Source: Hyphomicrobiales bacterium (GTDB taxonomy: Bacteria; Pseudomonadota; Alphaproteobacteria; Rhizobiales; Xanthobacteraceae). Taken from it: a stretch of DNA of 64,000 bases. The stretch covers positions 372,001 through 436,000 of the forward strand of contig JAFKKG010000008.1 of the NCBI GenBank assembly GCA_017305715.1. Reading direction: 5' to 3'. Each line of letters opens with the position of its first letter. The stretch's first letter is position 1. Positions 16,784 through 25,260 of this stretch are shown one piece after another. The position numbers and the translations under genes were made by a program. Below the pieces are notes generated by a model, which searched no databases, was not told the origin of the DNA, and saw only the letters and a list, made by a program, of their open reading frames with translations.

Positions 16784-16842
16784 TTGACGCTTGAGCCGGG
16801 ACGGCGTTTAAGATAGTTGCAGATGCGACTAATTTGGTCGCA
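16784..16842 (+). promoter_or_regulatory. Putative promoter and palindromic operator of the P450 gene
   Basis: TTGACG at 16784-16789 is a good -35 box with a weak TTAAGAT-like -10 near 16808-16814. Directly downstream, 16824-16842 is a 19-bp near-perfect palindrome, TGCGAC...GTCGCA with symmetric AA/TT near its centre. It lies between promoter and ribosome binding site, where a repressor would block transcription. Confidence 0.5.
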
Positions 16843-16867
16843 CTGCCTTGTCGGAACGGGACGAGCC

Positions 16868-18088
16868 ATGAATTCGGATGCACGGGAGCTTTCGGCGAAT
16901 TTCGACCTCGAGACGCTGACCCCTGAATTCTATGCCAACCCTTACCCGACCTATCGTGCATTGCGGGAGAACGAGCCCGTCAAGCGCATGCGGAACGGCT
17001 CCTATTTCCTGACCCGCTATGACGATCTGGTCGCGGCCTACAAGGCCACAAAAGTGTTCTCCTCCGACAAGAAGAAGGAGTTTGCGCCGAAATATGGCGA
17101 CAGCCCCCTCTACGAGCACCACACCACCAGCCTCGTCTTCAACGATCCGCCCGCCCACACCCGGGTGCGGCGGCTGATCATGGGCGCGCTGTCGCCGCGG
17201 GCGATATCAGCGATGGAGCCCGATTTGATCCGCCTGGTGGACGGCCTGCTCGACCGCCTCGCGGCCAGGCACAAGTTCGACCTGATCGACGATTTTGCCG
17301 CCGCGATCCCGATCGAAGTGATCGGCAATTTGCTCGACGTGCCCCATGACGAGCGCGAGCCGTTACGCGGCTGGTCGCTGGCGATCCTCGGCGCGCTGGA
17401 GCCCGTGATCTCGGCGGAAGTGTTCGATCGCGGCAACCGCGCGGTGACCGATTTTCTCGGCTATCTCGAAATCCTCGTCGCGCGGCGGCGCGCCAAACCC
17501 GGCAACCCCGAGCGCGACGTACTGACGCGGTTGATCCAGGGGGAGGACAACGGCGAGCGGCTGACGTCGAAGGAATTGCTGCACAATTGCATCTTCCTGC
17601 TCAATGCCGGCCATGAAACCACCACCAATCTGATCGGCAATGGCCTGGTGGCGCTGTTGCATCACCCGGCCGAGAAGGCGCGGCTGATCGACAATCCCGC
17701 GCTGATCAAGACCGCGATCGAGGAGATGCTGCGGTTCGAAAGCTCCAACCAGCTCGGCAACCGCATGACCGTCGAGGCGGTCGAACTCGGCGGCATCGCG
17801 ATGCCGGCGGGCACGCCGGTGACGCTGTGCATCGGCGCCGCCAACCGCGATCCCGCCCACTTCACCGATCCGGAAAATCTCGATATCGCCCGCACGCCGA
17901 ACCGGCATCTCGCCTTCGGCACCGGCGCGCACCAATGCGCCGGCATGGCGCTGGCGCGGCTGGAGGGCGCGATCGCGGTCTCGCGCTTCCTGGCGCGGTT
18001 TCCGGATTACGCGCTGAGCGGTGAAGCGGTGCGCGGCGGCCGGGTCCGCTTCCGCGGATTTTTGAGCGTGCCGTGCGAGGCGGGCTAG
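16868..18088 (+). CDS. Cytochrome P450
   Basis: Soluble bacterial monooxygenase of 406 residues. The I-helix oxygen-activation motif AGHETT is at 247-252, the K-helix ExxR at 286-289 (EEMLR), and the heme loop FGTGAHQCAG at 350-359 with axial Cys357. There is no membrane anchor. The frame opens at 16817, but the ATG at 16868 follows a purine-rich GGAACGGGACGAG and matches normal P450 N-termini. A redox partner is not adjacent; the nearest candidate is the ferredoxin-reductase-like flavoprotein at 35055-36275, and no ferredoxin gene is visible in the window. Substrate unknown. Confidence 0.95.
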   Translation: MNSDARELSANFDLETLTPEFYANPYPTYRALRENEPVKRMRNGSYFLTRYDDLVAAYKATKVFSSDKKKEFAPKYGDSPLYEHHTTSLVFNDPPAHTRVRRLIMGALSPRAISAMEPDLIRLVDGLLDRLAARHKFDLIDDFAAAIPIEVIGNLLDVPHDEREPLRGWSLAILGALEPVISAEVFDRGNRAVTDFLGYLEILVARRRAKPGNPERDVLTRLIQGEDNGERLTSKELLHNCIFLLNAGHETTTNLIGNGLVALLHHPAEKARLIDNPALIKTAIEEMLRFESSNQLGNRMTVEAVELGGIAMPAGTPVTLCIGAANRDPAHFTDPENLDIARTPNRHLAFGTGAHQCAGMALARLEGAIAVSRFLARFPDYALSGEAVRGGRVRFRGFLSVPCEAG

Positions 18089-18116
18089 TCCTGCCGTTCC
18101 GCGCGAGCGCGGTGCG

Positions 18117-18506
18117 TCAATCCTTGCCGGCGGTGTTGTAGGCGGAAAGGTCGCAGTCCGGCTCAGCGTATCTGACCCTGCGCAGCTTCTCGCGATCTTC
18201 GACCACGGTCGGCTTGCACCGGGCGGTCCACGCGGCCTGGCCGGCCTCAAAGGCCTTCTGTTCTTCGGGCGTTCGGAGCGGCGCCACCTTGAATGTATTG
18301 GAACTGCCGACGCTGAAATTGGTCGACTGACTGGGAAGAAGCGGGCCCCCGCGCGCGATGGCGGCCGCCTTGGCGTCGGCCGCGGCTCTCGCATCCCTCG
18401 CCGCCTGAGCGGCAGCCGCGGCGTTCCCGTGATCCATGGCAAACTGGGCCGACGCCGTTGAGATCGAAGCGACGAGAATCGAGATCGCGACAACAAGGAT
18501 GCGCAT
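18117..18506 (-). CDS. Small exported two-cysteine protein, alanine-rich (unknown function)
   Basis: A 129-residue protein with a clear signal peptide (RILVVAISILVASISTASA, cleavage after STASA). The mature part begins with an Ala/Arg-rich helical stretch (AAAAAQAARDARAAADAK). The C-terminal 45 residues carry two cysteines in W-x3-C-[KR]-P...Y-A-x3-C. This tail aligns without gaps to the neighbour at 18651-18956, so the two are diverged paralogues. GAGG about ten bases before the ATG supports the start. I know no named family for it; a periplasmic location with one disulphide is the simplest reading. Confidence 0.75.
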   Translation of the reverse strand: MRILVVAISILVASISTASAQFAMDHGNAAAAAQAARDARAAADAKAAAIARGGPLLPSQSTNFSVGSSNTFKVAPLRTPEEQKAFEAGQAAWTARCKPTVVEDREKLRRVRYAEPDCDLSAYNTAGKD

Positions 18507-18650
18507 TGCAATTGCCTCTTCAGAGAGCAGCCGATCAATTTTCTGATCGACAACGATTGCAATGATGTAAAGCGGTCCGACTAACCGCTCGGCAATTTGG
18601 TCCGTAAAATTTTAGCGATCCGTATTCGGATGCGCGGCGGCTGAAGGCGG

Positions 18651-18956
18651 TTACTCGCTGCGGCCGAACTCGCAGCCTTTGTGCGCATAAACCAGACGCG
18701 TGACGCCCAGATTGTCATAGGTGCGCTGCGGCCTGCAGAAGCCTTCCCACTTTTCGATGCTGGCGCGCCTTGCCCTTTGGTCTTCGAGCTCCTGGGCCGG
18801 ATTACGCGCCTCGTCCTCGTAGAAGGTCGTTCTGCACGTCTTGCCGAAGAACTTGCTGTAGGTACATCGTTCGACGAGCTCCCACGCCTGCGCCGAGGTC
18901 GGCGACATCGACATCGGCAGCAGAGCGATCGCGGCAATTGCAAAAAGGGTCTTCAT
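18651..18956 (-). CDS. Small exported two-cysteine protein, paralogue of the neighbouring gene
   Basis: A 101-residue protein with a signal peptide (KTLFAIAAIALLPMSMSP, cleavage near SAQA). The mature chain has cysteines in ERCTYSKFFGKTC and again in W-x3-C-R-P...Y-A-x3-C. Over 38 residues the C-terminus aligns gap-free with that of the protein encoded at 18117-18506, with 12 identities including Trp, both Cys, Pro, Asp, Arg and Tyr-Ala. It lies 144 bases upstream of that gene on the same strand. Function unknown; the conserved pattern suggests a small periplasmic disulphide domain. Confidence 0.75.
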   Translation of the reverse strand: MKTLFAIAAIALLPMSMSPTSAQAWELVERCTYSKFFGKTCRTTFYEDEARNPAQELEDQRARRASIEKWEGFCRPQRTYDNLGVTRLVYAHKGCEFGRSE

Positions 18957-19196
18957 CTTTTGTTGCCTGTCTTACGAAATATTCCCTGTGCCGCGATGTA
19001 GCTCCCGGGCTCGCGCAGATGCAACGTTAACCGCTTGTTAATCTAAATAGGCCTCCAAAAAGTTAAATCTGGAACCGGCATCGCCGCGCCGCCGGTGCCA
19101 GTGCCAAACGCAGCCGGCATTTGCCGCGCGTCAGCGGTCGCACATCGATTGCGATGCTGAAGAAATTTGTCGCGTTGCCGGTCGCGCCGCGCACCG

Positions 19197-19388
19197 CTAG
19201 GAGGTCGGCTGCTCTCCGGCGATCGCGCGGTCGATCGCATCGATCAGCACCTGCATCTCCAGGAACTTGGCCCGCGCGCGCTCCGCCTTGTCGCGGTCGA
19301 ACGGCGCCGCGAGCACCTTGGCATGGGCATCGCGGTCTTCGAGCATGCGATCTCTCGCCTTCTTCAGATTGTCCAGCCGGTCGCTCAT
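19197..19388 (-). CDS. Small charged helical protein (unknown function)
   Basis: A 63-residue cytoplasmic protein rich in Asp, Arg, Lys and Ala (DRLDNLKKARDRMLEDRDAH, then ARAKFLEMQVLIDAIDRAIAG). The pattern predicts two amphipathic helices and no membrane segment. I do not recognise a family. The codon use fits the surrounding genes, and no competing gene exists on the other strand, so I consider it real with moderate confidence. Confidence 0.55.
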   Translation of the reverse strand: MSDRLDNLKKARDRMLEDRDAHAKVLAAPFDRDKAERARAKFLEMQVLIDAIDRAIAGEQPTS

Positions 19389-19589
19389 GAATCGCTCGCC
19401 CTGTTGTTGCCGCGACCGGCTCTGCCGGGGAATCGCCGCCCCGACCTTACGGCATGGCAGGCGCGATGATGTGAAATTAAAATCCGCTTATCCCCGATCG
19501 GCCGTATCTATCCCTTGCCAAGTTGCTACGCTCGCGGCGTTCGGTGCGCTCGAAGAAATCGGCAAGCATCAAACCCAAAGGAGGCCGTC

Positions 19590-19727
19590 ATGGCCAAGGG
19601 CGAGCAACGCAGCAATCGGGAAGCCAAGAAGCCGAAGAAGGACAAGATCAAGACCATCGCGGCAGCCCCGAGCCAGAAGGGCGTCGGGAACCTGCAGTCG
19701 GAGTTTGGCTCGGGCAAAAAGAAATAA
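19590..19727 (+). CDS. Very small lysine-rich basic protein (unknown function)
   Basis: A 45-residue protein, strongly basic, beginning MAKGEQRSNREAKKPKKDK and ending GSGKKK. An almost perfect ribosome binding site, AAAGGAGG at 19577-19584, lies five bases before the ATG, which is the best evidence that it is translated. The longer frame from 19515 adds residues unlike the rest and has no such site. The composition suggests nucleic-acid binding, but this is only a guess. I recall similar small proteins as conserved hypotheticals in related rhizobia. Confidence 0.72.
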   Translation: MAKGEQRSNREAKKPKKDKIKTIAAAPSQKGVGNLQSEFGSGKKK

Positions 19728-19914
19728 GCCGTCAGGCTGCTCTGACCGGTAGCGAATTGGGCAGGTCATCTGACCTTCCCAGGCCACGGACGGCTGTGCG
19801 CGCGTGACGTGCTTCCCCGCCGCCCTGCCGCTCCCTGGGCCTTCGAATTAACCTGCGGTTTACCATGTTTGCGTACCCTTTTTGGAACCGGCGTTTCGAA
19901 AAAGGGCTTCACGT

Positions 19915-20415
19915 ATGGCGTACCGTGCAAATCAGCAGCTTCGTGAGGACATCTGGGACTACCGCTACCCCTCCGGGCCCAGTTCGCCGCTTGGTTCCTT
20001 GCCCGATGACGACGACAAGGTCGTCAGTTTTACCCGGCAACCCGCGAAGGCTCCCGGCACCACCGTACTCAGCCTGATGCAGCAGGCCGCCGACATGTTC
20101 GAGGGCATGGAGAATCAGGCGCGCGAGACCGAAGCCCGCGCCCAGTCGCTGTGCAAAAGCGCGACCGAGCGGCTGCGGCTGGCCGAAAAGCAGCGCGACG
20201 CTTCCGAGCAGGCCCGGCGCCAATTGATCAACGACTTCAACGCCAGGCTCGAGCAGATGGGAAAAGCCATGCAGCGGGCCGAAAAGCGGATCGTGGCCGC
20301 CGAAGATCACGCGCTTGCCGCCGAGTTCCGCGCGCAGGCGGCCGAGGCCCAGCTTCTCAAAGCCAACCGGGAACTCGCGGCCATCGAAGACATGATCCGC
20401 AAGCGGCTGGTCTGA
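19915..20415 (+). CDS. Coiled-coil protein (unknown function)
   Basis: A 166-residue protein. The first 55 residues are low in helix and rich in Pro/Asp (YPSGPSSPLGSLPDDDDK); from about residue 60 to the end it is one long heptad-type helix rich in Glu, Ala, Arg and Gln (ETEARAQSLCKSATERLRLA, EQARRQLINDFNARLEQM). No signal peptide or membrane segment is present. AAGGG lies about ten bases before the ATG at 19915; an in-frame ATG at 19882 is less well placed. It ends 12 bases before the convergent isomerase gene. No function can be assigned. Confidence 0.75.
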   Translation: MAYRANQQLREDIWDYRYPSGPSSPLGSLPDDDDKVVSFTRQPAKAPGTTVLSLMQQAADMFEGMENQARETEARAQSLCKSATERLRLAEKQRDASEQARRQLINDFNARLEQMGKAMQRAEKRIVAAEDHALAAEFRAQAAEAQLLKANRELAAIEDMIRKRLV

Positions 20416-20427
20416 GCGGTTAGACCC

Positions 20428-21291
20428 CTACACCACCGACCGGTGCCGTTCGATGCAGGTTCGCAAGACCTCGTCCATCGGCCTGCTCCACCAGTCGTCC
20501 GAAAAGATCTCGATCTCCGAATAACCGGCAAAACCCTGCGCCTCGACGGCAGCGCGCAACCGTCTGATGTCGATGACGCCGTCGCCCATCATGCCGCGGT
20601 CGTTGAGTATGTCCTTGGTCGGCACCAGCCAGTCGCAGACGTGGAACGCCAACAGACGATCCTTGCCCGCCCGCGCGATCTGCGGCAGCAATTCCGGATC
20701 CCACCAGATGTGATAGACGTCGAGCGCGACCCCGAGCGCGCCTGATCGCTTCGGGTCGAGCGCGTCGCACAGATCCAGCGCGTGCTTGGTGGTGTTGACG
20801 CAGGCGCGGTCGCCGGCATAGGCCGGATGCAGCGGCTCGATTGCCAGCGGCATGTTTGCGCTTCGCGCATATTCCAGCATCTCGGCGATGCCGTCGTGCA
20901 CCTGGCTGCGCGCCGTCACGATATCCTTTGAGGCCGCACTGCCCGGTCGCGAATATTGCGGCAATCCGCCCACGACCAGCACGATGCAGGGCGCGCCCAG
21001 CGCCTTGGCCTCGTCGACGGCGCGGCGGTTGTCGTCGCGCGCCTCGGTGCGATGCGCGGCATCCGACGTGAACATGCCGCCGCGGCAATAGCCCGTGAGG
21101 TCCAGCCCGGCATCGCGTACCGCCCGTGCGGCGCGTTCGAGGCCGACGGCAGCGACCTGATCGCGCCAGGGGTCGATGGCGCGGATGCCATGCCGCGCGC
21201 AGGCGTCAATGATCGCGATGAGATCGCCCTGCTTGCGCACCGTCGCCGTGTTCAGCGACAGCCAGCGATGATCGTTCGAAAAATCGCGCAT
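20428..21291 (-). CDS. Sugar phosphate isomerase/epimerase-like TIM-barrel protein
   Basis: A 287-residue protein of the xylose isomerase-like/AP endonuclease 2 superfamily. Expected segments are ACARHGIRAIDPWRDQV near the start, MPLAIEPLHPAYAGDRAC (the Glu is a metal ligand), VALDVYHIWWDPEL (Asp/His ligands) and YSEIEIFSDDWW at the C-terminus. These metal-binding positions are intact, so an isomerase, epimerase or dehydratase acting on a keto sugar is plausible. It is the last gene of a four-gene operon; its start overlaps the previous stop by one base. The exact reaction is unknown. Confidence 0.85.
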   Translation of the reverse strand: MRDFSNDHRWLSLNTATVRKQGDLIAIIDACARHGIRAIDPWRDQVAAVGLERAARAVRDAGLDLTGYCRGGMFTSDAAHRTEARDDNRRAVDEAKALGAPCIVLVVGGLPQYSRPGSAASKDIVTARSQVHDGIAEMLEYARSANMPLAIEPLHPAYAGDRACVNTTKHALDLCDALDPKRSGALGVALDVYHIWWDPELLPQIARAGKDRLLAFHVCDWLVPTKDILNDRGMMGDGVIDIRRLRAAVEAQGFAGYSEIEIFSDDWWSRPMDEVLRTCIERHRSVV

Positions 21292-22484
21292 CAGGGCTCG
21301 ACGCCACGCACAGCCAGCACCGTCTTCATCCGTCGTGTCGCCAGTTCCGGATTGGCGAGCAAGCCGGCCTGATCGGCCAATCTGAACAGTTCCGCCAGAT
21401 GCAGCGTCGAACGCGTGCTCTCCTGCCCGCCGACCATGGTGAAATGATCCTGGTGACCATTGAGGTAGGCCATGAACACAATGCCGGTCTTGTAGAACCG
21501 CGTCGGCGCCCGGAAGATATGGCGCGACAGCGGCACCGTCGGCCCGAGCACGTCGTGAAAGCCGGCCTCGTCGCCGGCCGCCAGCCGCGACAGCGCATAG
21601 GACGCGGCGGGCGCGATCGCATCGAAGATGCCGAGCAGCGCGTGCGAAAAACCCTTGTCGTCGCCGGCGATCAGTTCGGCGTAATTGAAGTCATCGCCGG
21701 TATACATCTTCACATTCTTGTCGAGCCGGCGGCGCATGTCGATCTCGCGCTGCTTGTCGAGCAGCGAGACTTTTACGCCGTCAACCTTCGCCGCATTGGC
21801 ATTGATGATCGCAACCGCCGTATCCATCGCCTTGTCGAGATCGGCCGTGCCCCAGTAATTCGCCAGCGCCGGATCGAACATGTCGCCGAGCCAATGGATG
21901 ATCACGGGTTCGCGCACCTGCGACAGCACGCGGTTATAGACCTTTGCATAATCATCCGCGTTGCGGCCGATCTTTGCCTGTGCGCGCGACGCCATCAGGA
22001 TGATGCGACCGCCGGCCTTCTCGACCGCCGCGATCTGTTCCTCGTAGGCGCGGATCACGTCGTCGACGGATTTCGCATCCTCCACCGCGAGATGGTCGGT
22101 GCCGGCGCCGGAAAACACCAGCGCGTTGCCCCGCGCCTTGGCCGCCTTCACCGAGCGCTGGATCAACTCCAGCGATGTCGGCCAGTCCAGCCCCATGCCG
22201 CGCTGGGCGGTGTCCATCGATTCGGCGACGCCTAGGCCGAGGTCCCAGATATGTTCGCGGAACGCGATGGTCTTGTCCCAGTCGATCGCCGCCGTCAGCC
22301 ACGGATCGTTGTCGGCCAGGGGATCGGCCACCACATGCGCCGCGGAGAACGCCACGCGGTTCAGCGTACCTTCGAGCCGCGCGGGGAAAACCCGCGACGC
22401 CGCCAGGCGATAGCTTTCGACTTTTCCGCCCGCGGTCGGCAGCTTGAGCGACAGCGACGAGACGGGCATGACCGGCTTGTTCAT
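21291..22484 (-). CDS. DUF993 family, dihydrodipicolinate synthase-like aldolase
   Basis: A 397-residue protein that I recognise as the DUF993 branch of the class I aldolase (DapA-like) superfamily. Key segments are WLTAAIDWDKTIAFREHIWD, ESMDTAQRGMGLDW, ALVFSGAGTDHL and PVIIHWLGDMFDPAL, with GDDFNYAELIAGDDKGF further on. Members are found in sugar and polyol catabolic operons, where they probably cleave or dehydrate a keto-sugar acid; no reaction is established to my knowledge. It follows the Gfo/Idh/MocA gene by nine bases and overlaps the isomerase gene by one. Confidence 0.8.
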   Translation of the reverse strand: MNKPVMPVSSLSLKLPTAGGKVESYRLAASRVFPARLEGTLNRVAFSAAHVVADPLADNDPWLTAAIDWDKTIAFREHIWDLGLGVAESMDTAQRGMGLDWPTSLELIQRSVKAAKARGNALVFSGAGTDHLAVEDAKSVDDVIRAYEEQIAAVEKAGGRIILMASRAQAKIGRNADDYAKVYNRVLSQVREPVIIHWLGDMFDPALANYWGTADLDKAMDTAVAIINANAAKVDGVKVSLLDKQREIDMRRRLDKNVKMYTGDDFNYAELIAGDDKGFSHALLGIFDAIAPAASYALSRLAAGDEAGFHDVLGPTVPLSRHIFRAPTRFYKTGIVFMAYLNGHQDHFTMVGGQESTRSTLHLAELFRLADQAGLLANPELATRRMKTVLAVRGVEP

Positions 22485-22493
22485 GGCTTCACC

Positions 22494-23645
22494 TCATACC
22501 TTGATCGGAGCGACGTCGATCCAGCGCCGTTCGCGCCAGCTTTGAAGTGCACATTCGGCCAGTTGCACGCCCTTGGCGCCTTCCAGCAGCGTATACTTGT
22601 ACGGCGCATCCTCGCAGACATGGCGGATGAACATTTCCCACTGCTCCTTGAAACCGTTGTCATAGACGACGTTCTCCGGAAGTTTCTGCCAGTCGGCGTA
22701 GAAATCATGGGTACGCTTCTCGTCGGGATTCCACACCGGCCGCGGCGTCGCCTGCCGCGCCTGGATCACGCAATCGGTCAGGCCCGCCACCGCCGAGCCG
22801 TGGGTGCCGTCGACCTGGAAGGTGACGAGGTCGTCGCGATAGACCCGCGTCACCCAGCTCATGTTGATATGCGCGATCACGCCGCCTTTGAGGCGGAAGG
22901 TGGCATAGGCGGAATCATCCGCGGTCGCGGTGTACTTCTTGTTCTTCTCGTCGAAGCGCTCCGGAATATCCGTGGTGCCGGTGCAGCTCACGCTCTCGAC
23001 TTCGCCAAAGAGATTGTCGAGCACATAGCGCCAGTGGCAGACCATATCCAGAATGATGCCGCCGCCGTCCTCGCTGCGGTAATTCCACGACGGCCGCTGC
23101 GCCTCCTGCCAGCCGCCCTCGAACACCCAATAGCCGAACTCGCCGCGCACCGAGAGCATGCGGCCGAAGAAGCCGGAATCGCGCAGGAAGGCGAGCTTCT
23201 TCAGCCCGGGCAGAAAGAGCTTGTCCTGCACGGTGCCGTGTTTGACGCCCCGGGAGGCCGCCAGCCGCAGCACCGCGACCGCTTCATCGAGGTTGGTCGC
23301 GATCGGCTTCTCGCAATAGACATGCTTGCCGGCGTTGATCGCCTTGGTCAGCAGCGACGGCCGCGCCTGCGTGGTCGCGGCATCGAAGAAAATGGTGTCG
23401 TCCTTCGCGGCCAGCGCCTTGTCGAGGTCGGTCGACCAGCGCTCGACGTTGAAGCGCTTGGCCAGCCGCTCCACCTTGTCGGCATCCCGGCCGATCAGGA
23501 TCGGGTCGGGCAGCATGCGGTCGCCATTGGCGAGCACCACGCCACCCTGGTCGCGGATCGCGATGATGGAGCGGACCAGATGCTGGTTGAGCCCCATCCG
23601 GCCGGTCACACCGTTCATGATCATGCCGAGGCGTTTGGTCGTCAT
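22494..23645 (-). CDS. Gfo/Idh/MocA-family NAD(P)-dependent oxidoreductase
   Basis: A 383-residue sugar or polyol dehydrogenase. The N-terminal Rossmann domain starts RLGMIMNGVTGRMGLNQHLV (a slightly unusual GxxGxMG loop), and the catalytic-lysine motif CEKPIATNLDEA appears at about residue 130. The C-terminal alpha/beta domain contains GGGIILDMVCHWRYVLDNLF, where the His is typical of the active site. The ATGA overlap with the enolase-family gene upstream shows translational coupling. It probably oxidises a hydroxyl of the operon's sugar-like substrate to a ketone. Confidence 0.9.
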   Translation of the reverse strand: MTTKRLGMIMNGVTGRMGLNQHLVRSIIAIRDQGGVVLANGDRMLPDPILIGRDADKVERLAKRFNVERWSTDLDKALAAKDDTIFFDAATTQARPSLLTKAINAGKHVYCEKPIATNLDEAVAVLRLAASRGVKHGTVQDKLFLPGLKKLAFLRDSGFFGRMLSVRGEFGYWVFEGGWQEAQRPSWNYRSEDGGGIILDMVCHWRYVLDNLFGEVESVSCTGTTDIPERFDEKNKKYTATADDSAYATFRLKGGVIAHINMSWVTRVYRDDLVTFQVDGTHGSAVAGLTDCVIQARQATPRPVWNPDEKRTHDFYADWQKLPENVVYDNGFKEQWEMFIRHVCEDAPYKYTLLEGAKGVQLAECALQSWRERRWIDVAPIKV

Positions 23646-25045
23646 CGTACGTGCTCCATTGGAATTTCTTGCGTTGGCTGCGCCAGCGGCGACATCGTGG
23701 ACCAGTCCGGGTGGACCGAGACTGCAAGGCCGGGCTGCGTCAGCGATCCCGTCAGGAGATCGCCGTCATGAATCGCGAGGCGCACCTTGCGCCCGTCGCG
23801 GACATAAAGATCGGGATGCGCTGACAGGAACGCGTCCGCTTCGACGGCCGGCGTATCGGCAAAGCCGTCGACATAATGGTGACCGTTGCGCTCGGCATGG
23901 GTGACGCCGATCAGCGCGCCGAGCGCGAGATCCTGCTGGACGGCAAGGCCGGCCTGGCAGGTCAGGTCCTCGCCGGAGATGAAATATCGCCCGCCGTCCG
24001 CACTCCATTGGGCCGCGCGGGTCGCATTGATGACCGATTTGTAGATGCCCTTGCAGGATTTGGACGAGATGCCGCGATAGCCGAGCGCGCGCGCCGCCGG
24101 GAACGCGTCATAGGAATCATCGGCCTCGTCGATGATGAAATCGTGACCCGTGAGCGCGCCGAGCGGCGAAGCCTTGGTGATATCGCGCGGCATCGGCTGC
24201 TCGATATACAGCAGCTTCGAAGTAATCGGCTTCAGTGCGGCATCGCGGTCGAGCCGCTCGACCAGCGCGCCGAGCGCTGAGAGGTCGGCATATTGCTCAT
24301 TGGCATCCAGCGTGACCTGATAGTCGTGCGGCAGCGTGGCCAATTCCCGGCCGATCCGGATCAGGCGCTCCGCATCATGCGCGGGGTCCCCGTTGAGCTT
24401 GAGCTTGAAGTAGCGGGCGCCGGCATTCTCGCGGGCATCGGCAACGCCGCCCTCGCCTTCGACCTTGTCGTCCATGCCGACGGTATGGCGGATCGCGACC
24501 CGCTCCAGCCGCCGGCGGCCGGCGAGAAATTGCGCGACGGCGTCATCGGCCAGAGCCGGCGACAGCCGCGCATCGATTCCGGCGACGTTGGCGGCCATGC
24601 CGTCGAAGAAATTGACGCCGGTCCCGCGCAGCAGCGCATCCAGGATCGCCTTGTCGATCTCGGCCGGCCCAAAGCCCGCGGCCAGCGGCGGGATGTCCTC
24701 CTTCGCGCAGGCCTCGACCTGGGCCGCGATGACGGCCGCGTGGTGGCCGAACGACGTATCAAAGCCGGATCGCGCCAGATAGAGCTCGCGCGCGATTGAC
24801 AGCGTGCGGCGCAACCCGTCGACGGTCTGTTGCGGCGACAGATGGGCGCGCTTGTCGAACCATTTTGAAGCCATCATTTCGGCGCTGGCGCCGACCGACG
24901 TCCCCTTGCCCTCGATCTCGATTTCCGCACGCACGAAAACCTGCACCGACGAGGTGATCACCACGCTGCCGAACCGGAACGGCTTTGCGAACGGGATCGG
25001 CCGTTCGAAGAAAGAGATGTCCCGCACACGGAGACGAGGCGGCAT
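23642..25045 (-). CDS. Enolase-superfamily dehydratase/racemase-like protein
   Basis: First gene of the four-gene operon, 467 residues, about 80-100 longer than typical mandelate racemase-like proteins. The barrel carries YFKLKLNGDP (a K-x-K acid/base pair), then metal ligands in VTLDANEQYADL, LYIEQPMPRD and IIDEADDSYDAF, and a lysine-rich SSKSCKGIYKSV strand. The superfamily abstracts a proton alpha to a carboxylate, so the substrate is probably an acid sugar. Extra length lies in the first half and around the capping domain. GGAAGG about ten bases before the ATG supports the start. A family 1-related repeat lies just upstream. Confidence 0.82.
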   Translation of the reverse strand: MPPRLRVRDISFFERPIPFAKPFRFGSVVITSSVQVFVRAEIEIEGKGTSVGASAEMMASKWFDKRAHLSPQQTVDGLRRTLSIARELYLARSGFDTSFGHHAAVIAAQVEACAKEDIPPLAAGFGPAEIDKAILDALLRGTGVNFFDGMAANVAGIDARLSPALADDAVAQFLAGRRRLERVAIRHTVGMDDKVEGEGGVADARENAGARYFKLKLNGDPAHDAERLIRIGRELATLPHDYQVTLDANEQYADLSALGALVERLDRDAALKPITSKLLYIEQPMPRDITKASPLGALTGHDFIIDEADDSYDAFPAARALGYRGISSKSCKGIYKSVINATRAAQWSADGGRYFISGEDLTCQAGLAVQQDLALGALIGVTHAERNGHHYVDGFADTPAVEADAFLSAHPDLYVRDGRKVRLAIHDGDLLTGSLTQPGLAVSVHPDWSTMSPLAQPTQEIPMEHVR

Positions 25046-25103
25046 GGCGTTACCTGCCTTCCATCGAAATCAATTGTTGCGACCAGTGCACCCGCGAACT
25101 CGA

Positions 25104-25218
25104 CTCACCTCTCCCCGTTGGGGAGAGGTCGATTTGCGCAGCAAATCGGGTGAGGGGCCGCAGCTTCAACGAAAGACCGTACCCCCTCACCCCAACCTTC
25201 TCCCCACGGGAGAGGGGG
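25104..25218. repeat. Palindromic repeat pair, family 1 variant
   Basis: CACCTCTCCCC-GTTG-GGGAGAGG at the left and a CCTCACCCCAACC...CTCCCCACGGGAGAGG unit at the right form an inverted pair, with GATTTGC-GCA-GCAAATC between. It fills the gap between the enolase-family gene and the ABC ATPase gene and is related to the repeats at 2316 and 50084. Confidence 0.7.
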
Positions 25219-25260
25219 CGTACCTTCGTTGCCGCATGGGTTCGCCTCGATCTCATGCCT

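Noticed and set aside
25046-25260. Possible riboswitch upstream of the enolase-family gene or thiamine riboswitch for the NMT1-type importer
   Set aside because: The segment is fully explained by palindromic repeats; no CUGAGA-type thiamine-box core was found before the transporter genes.
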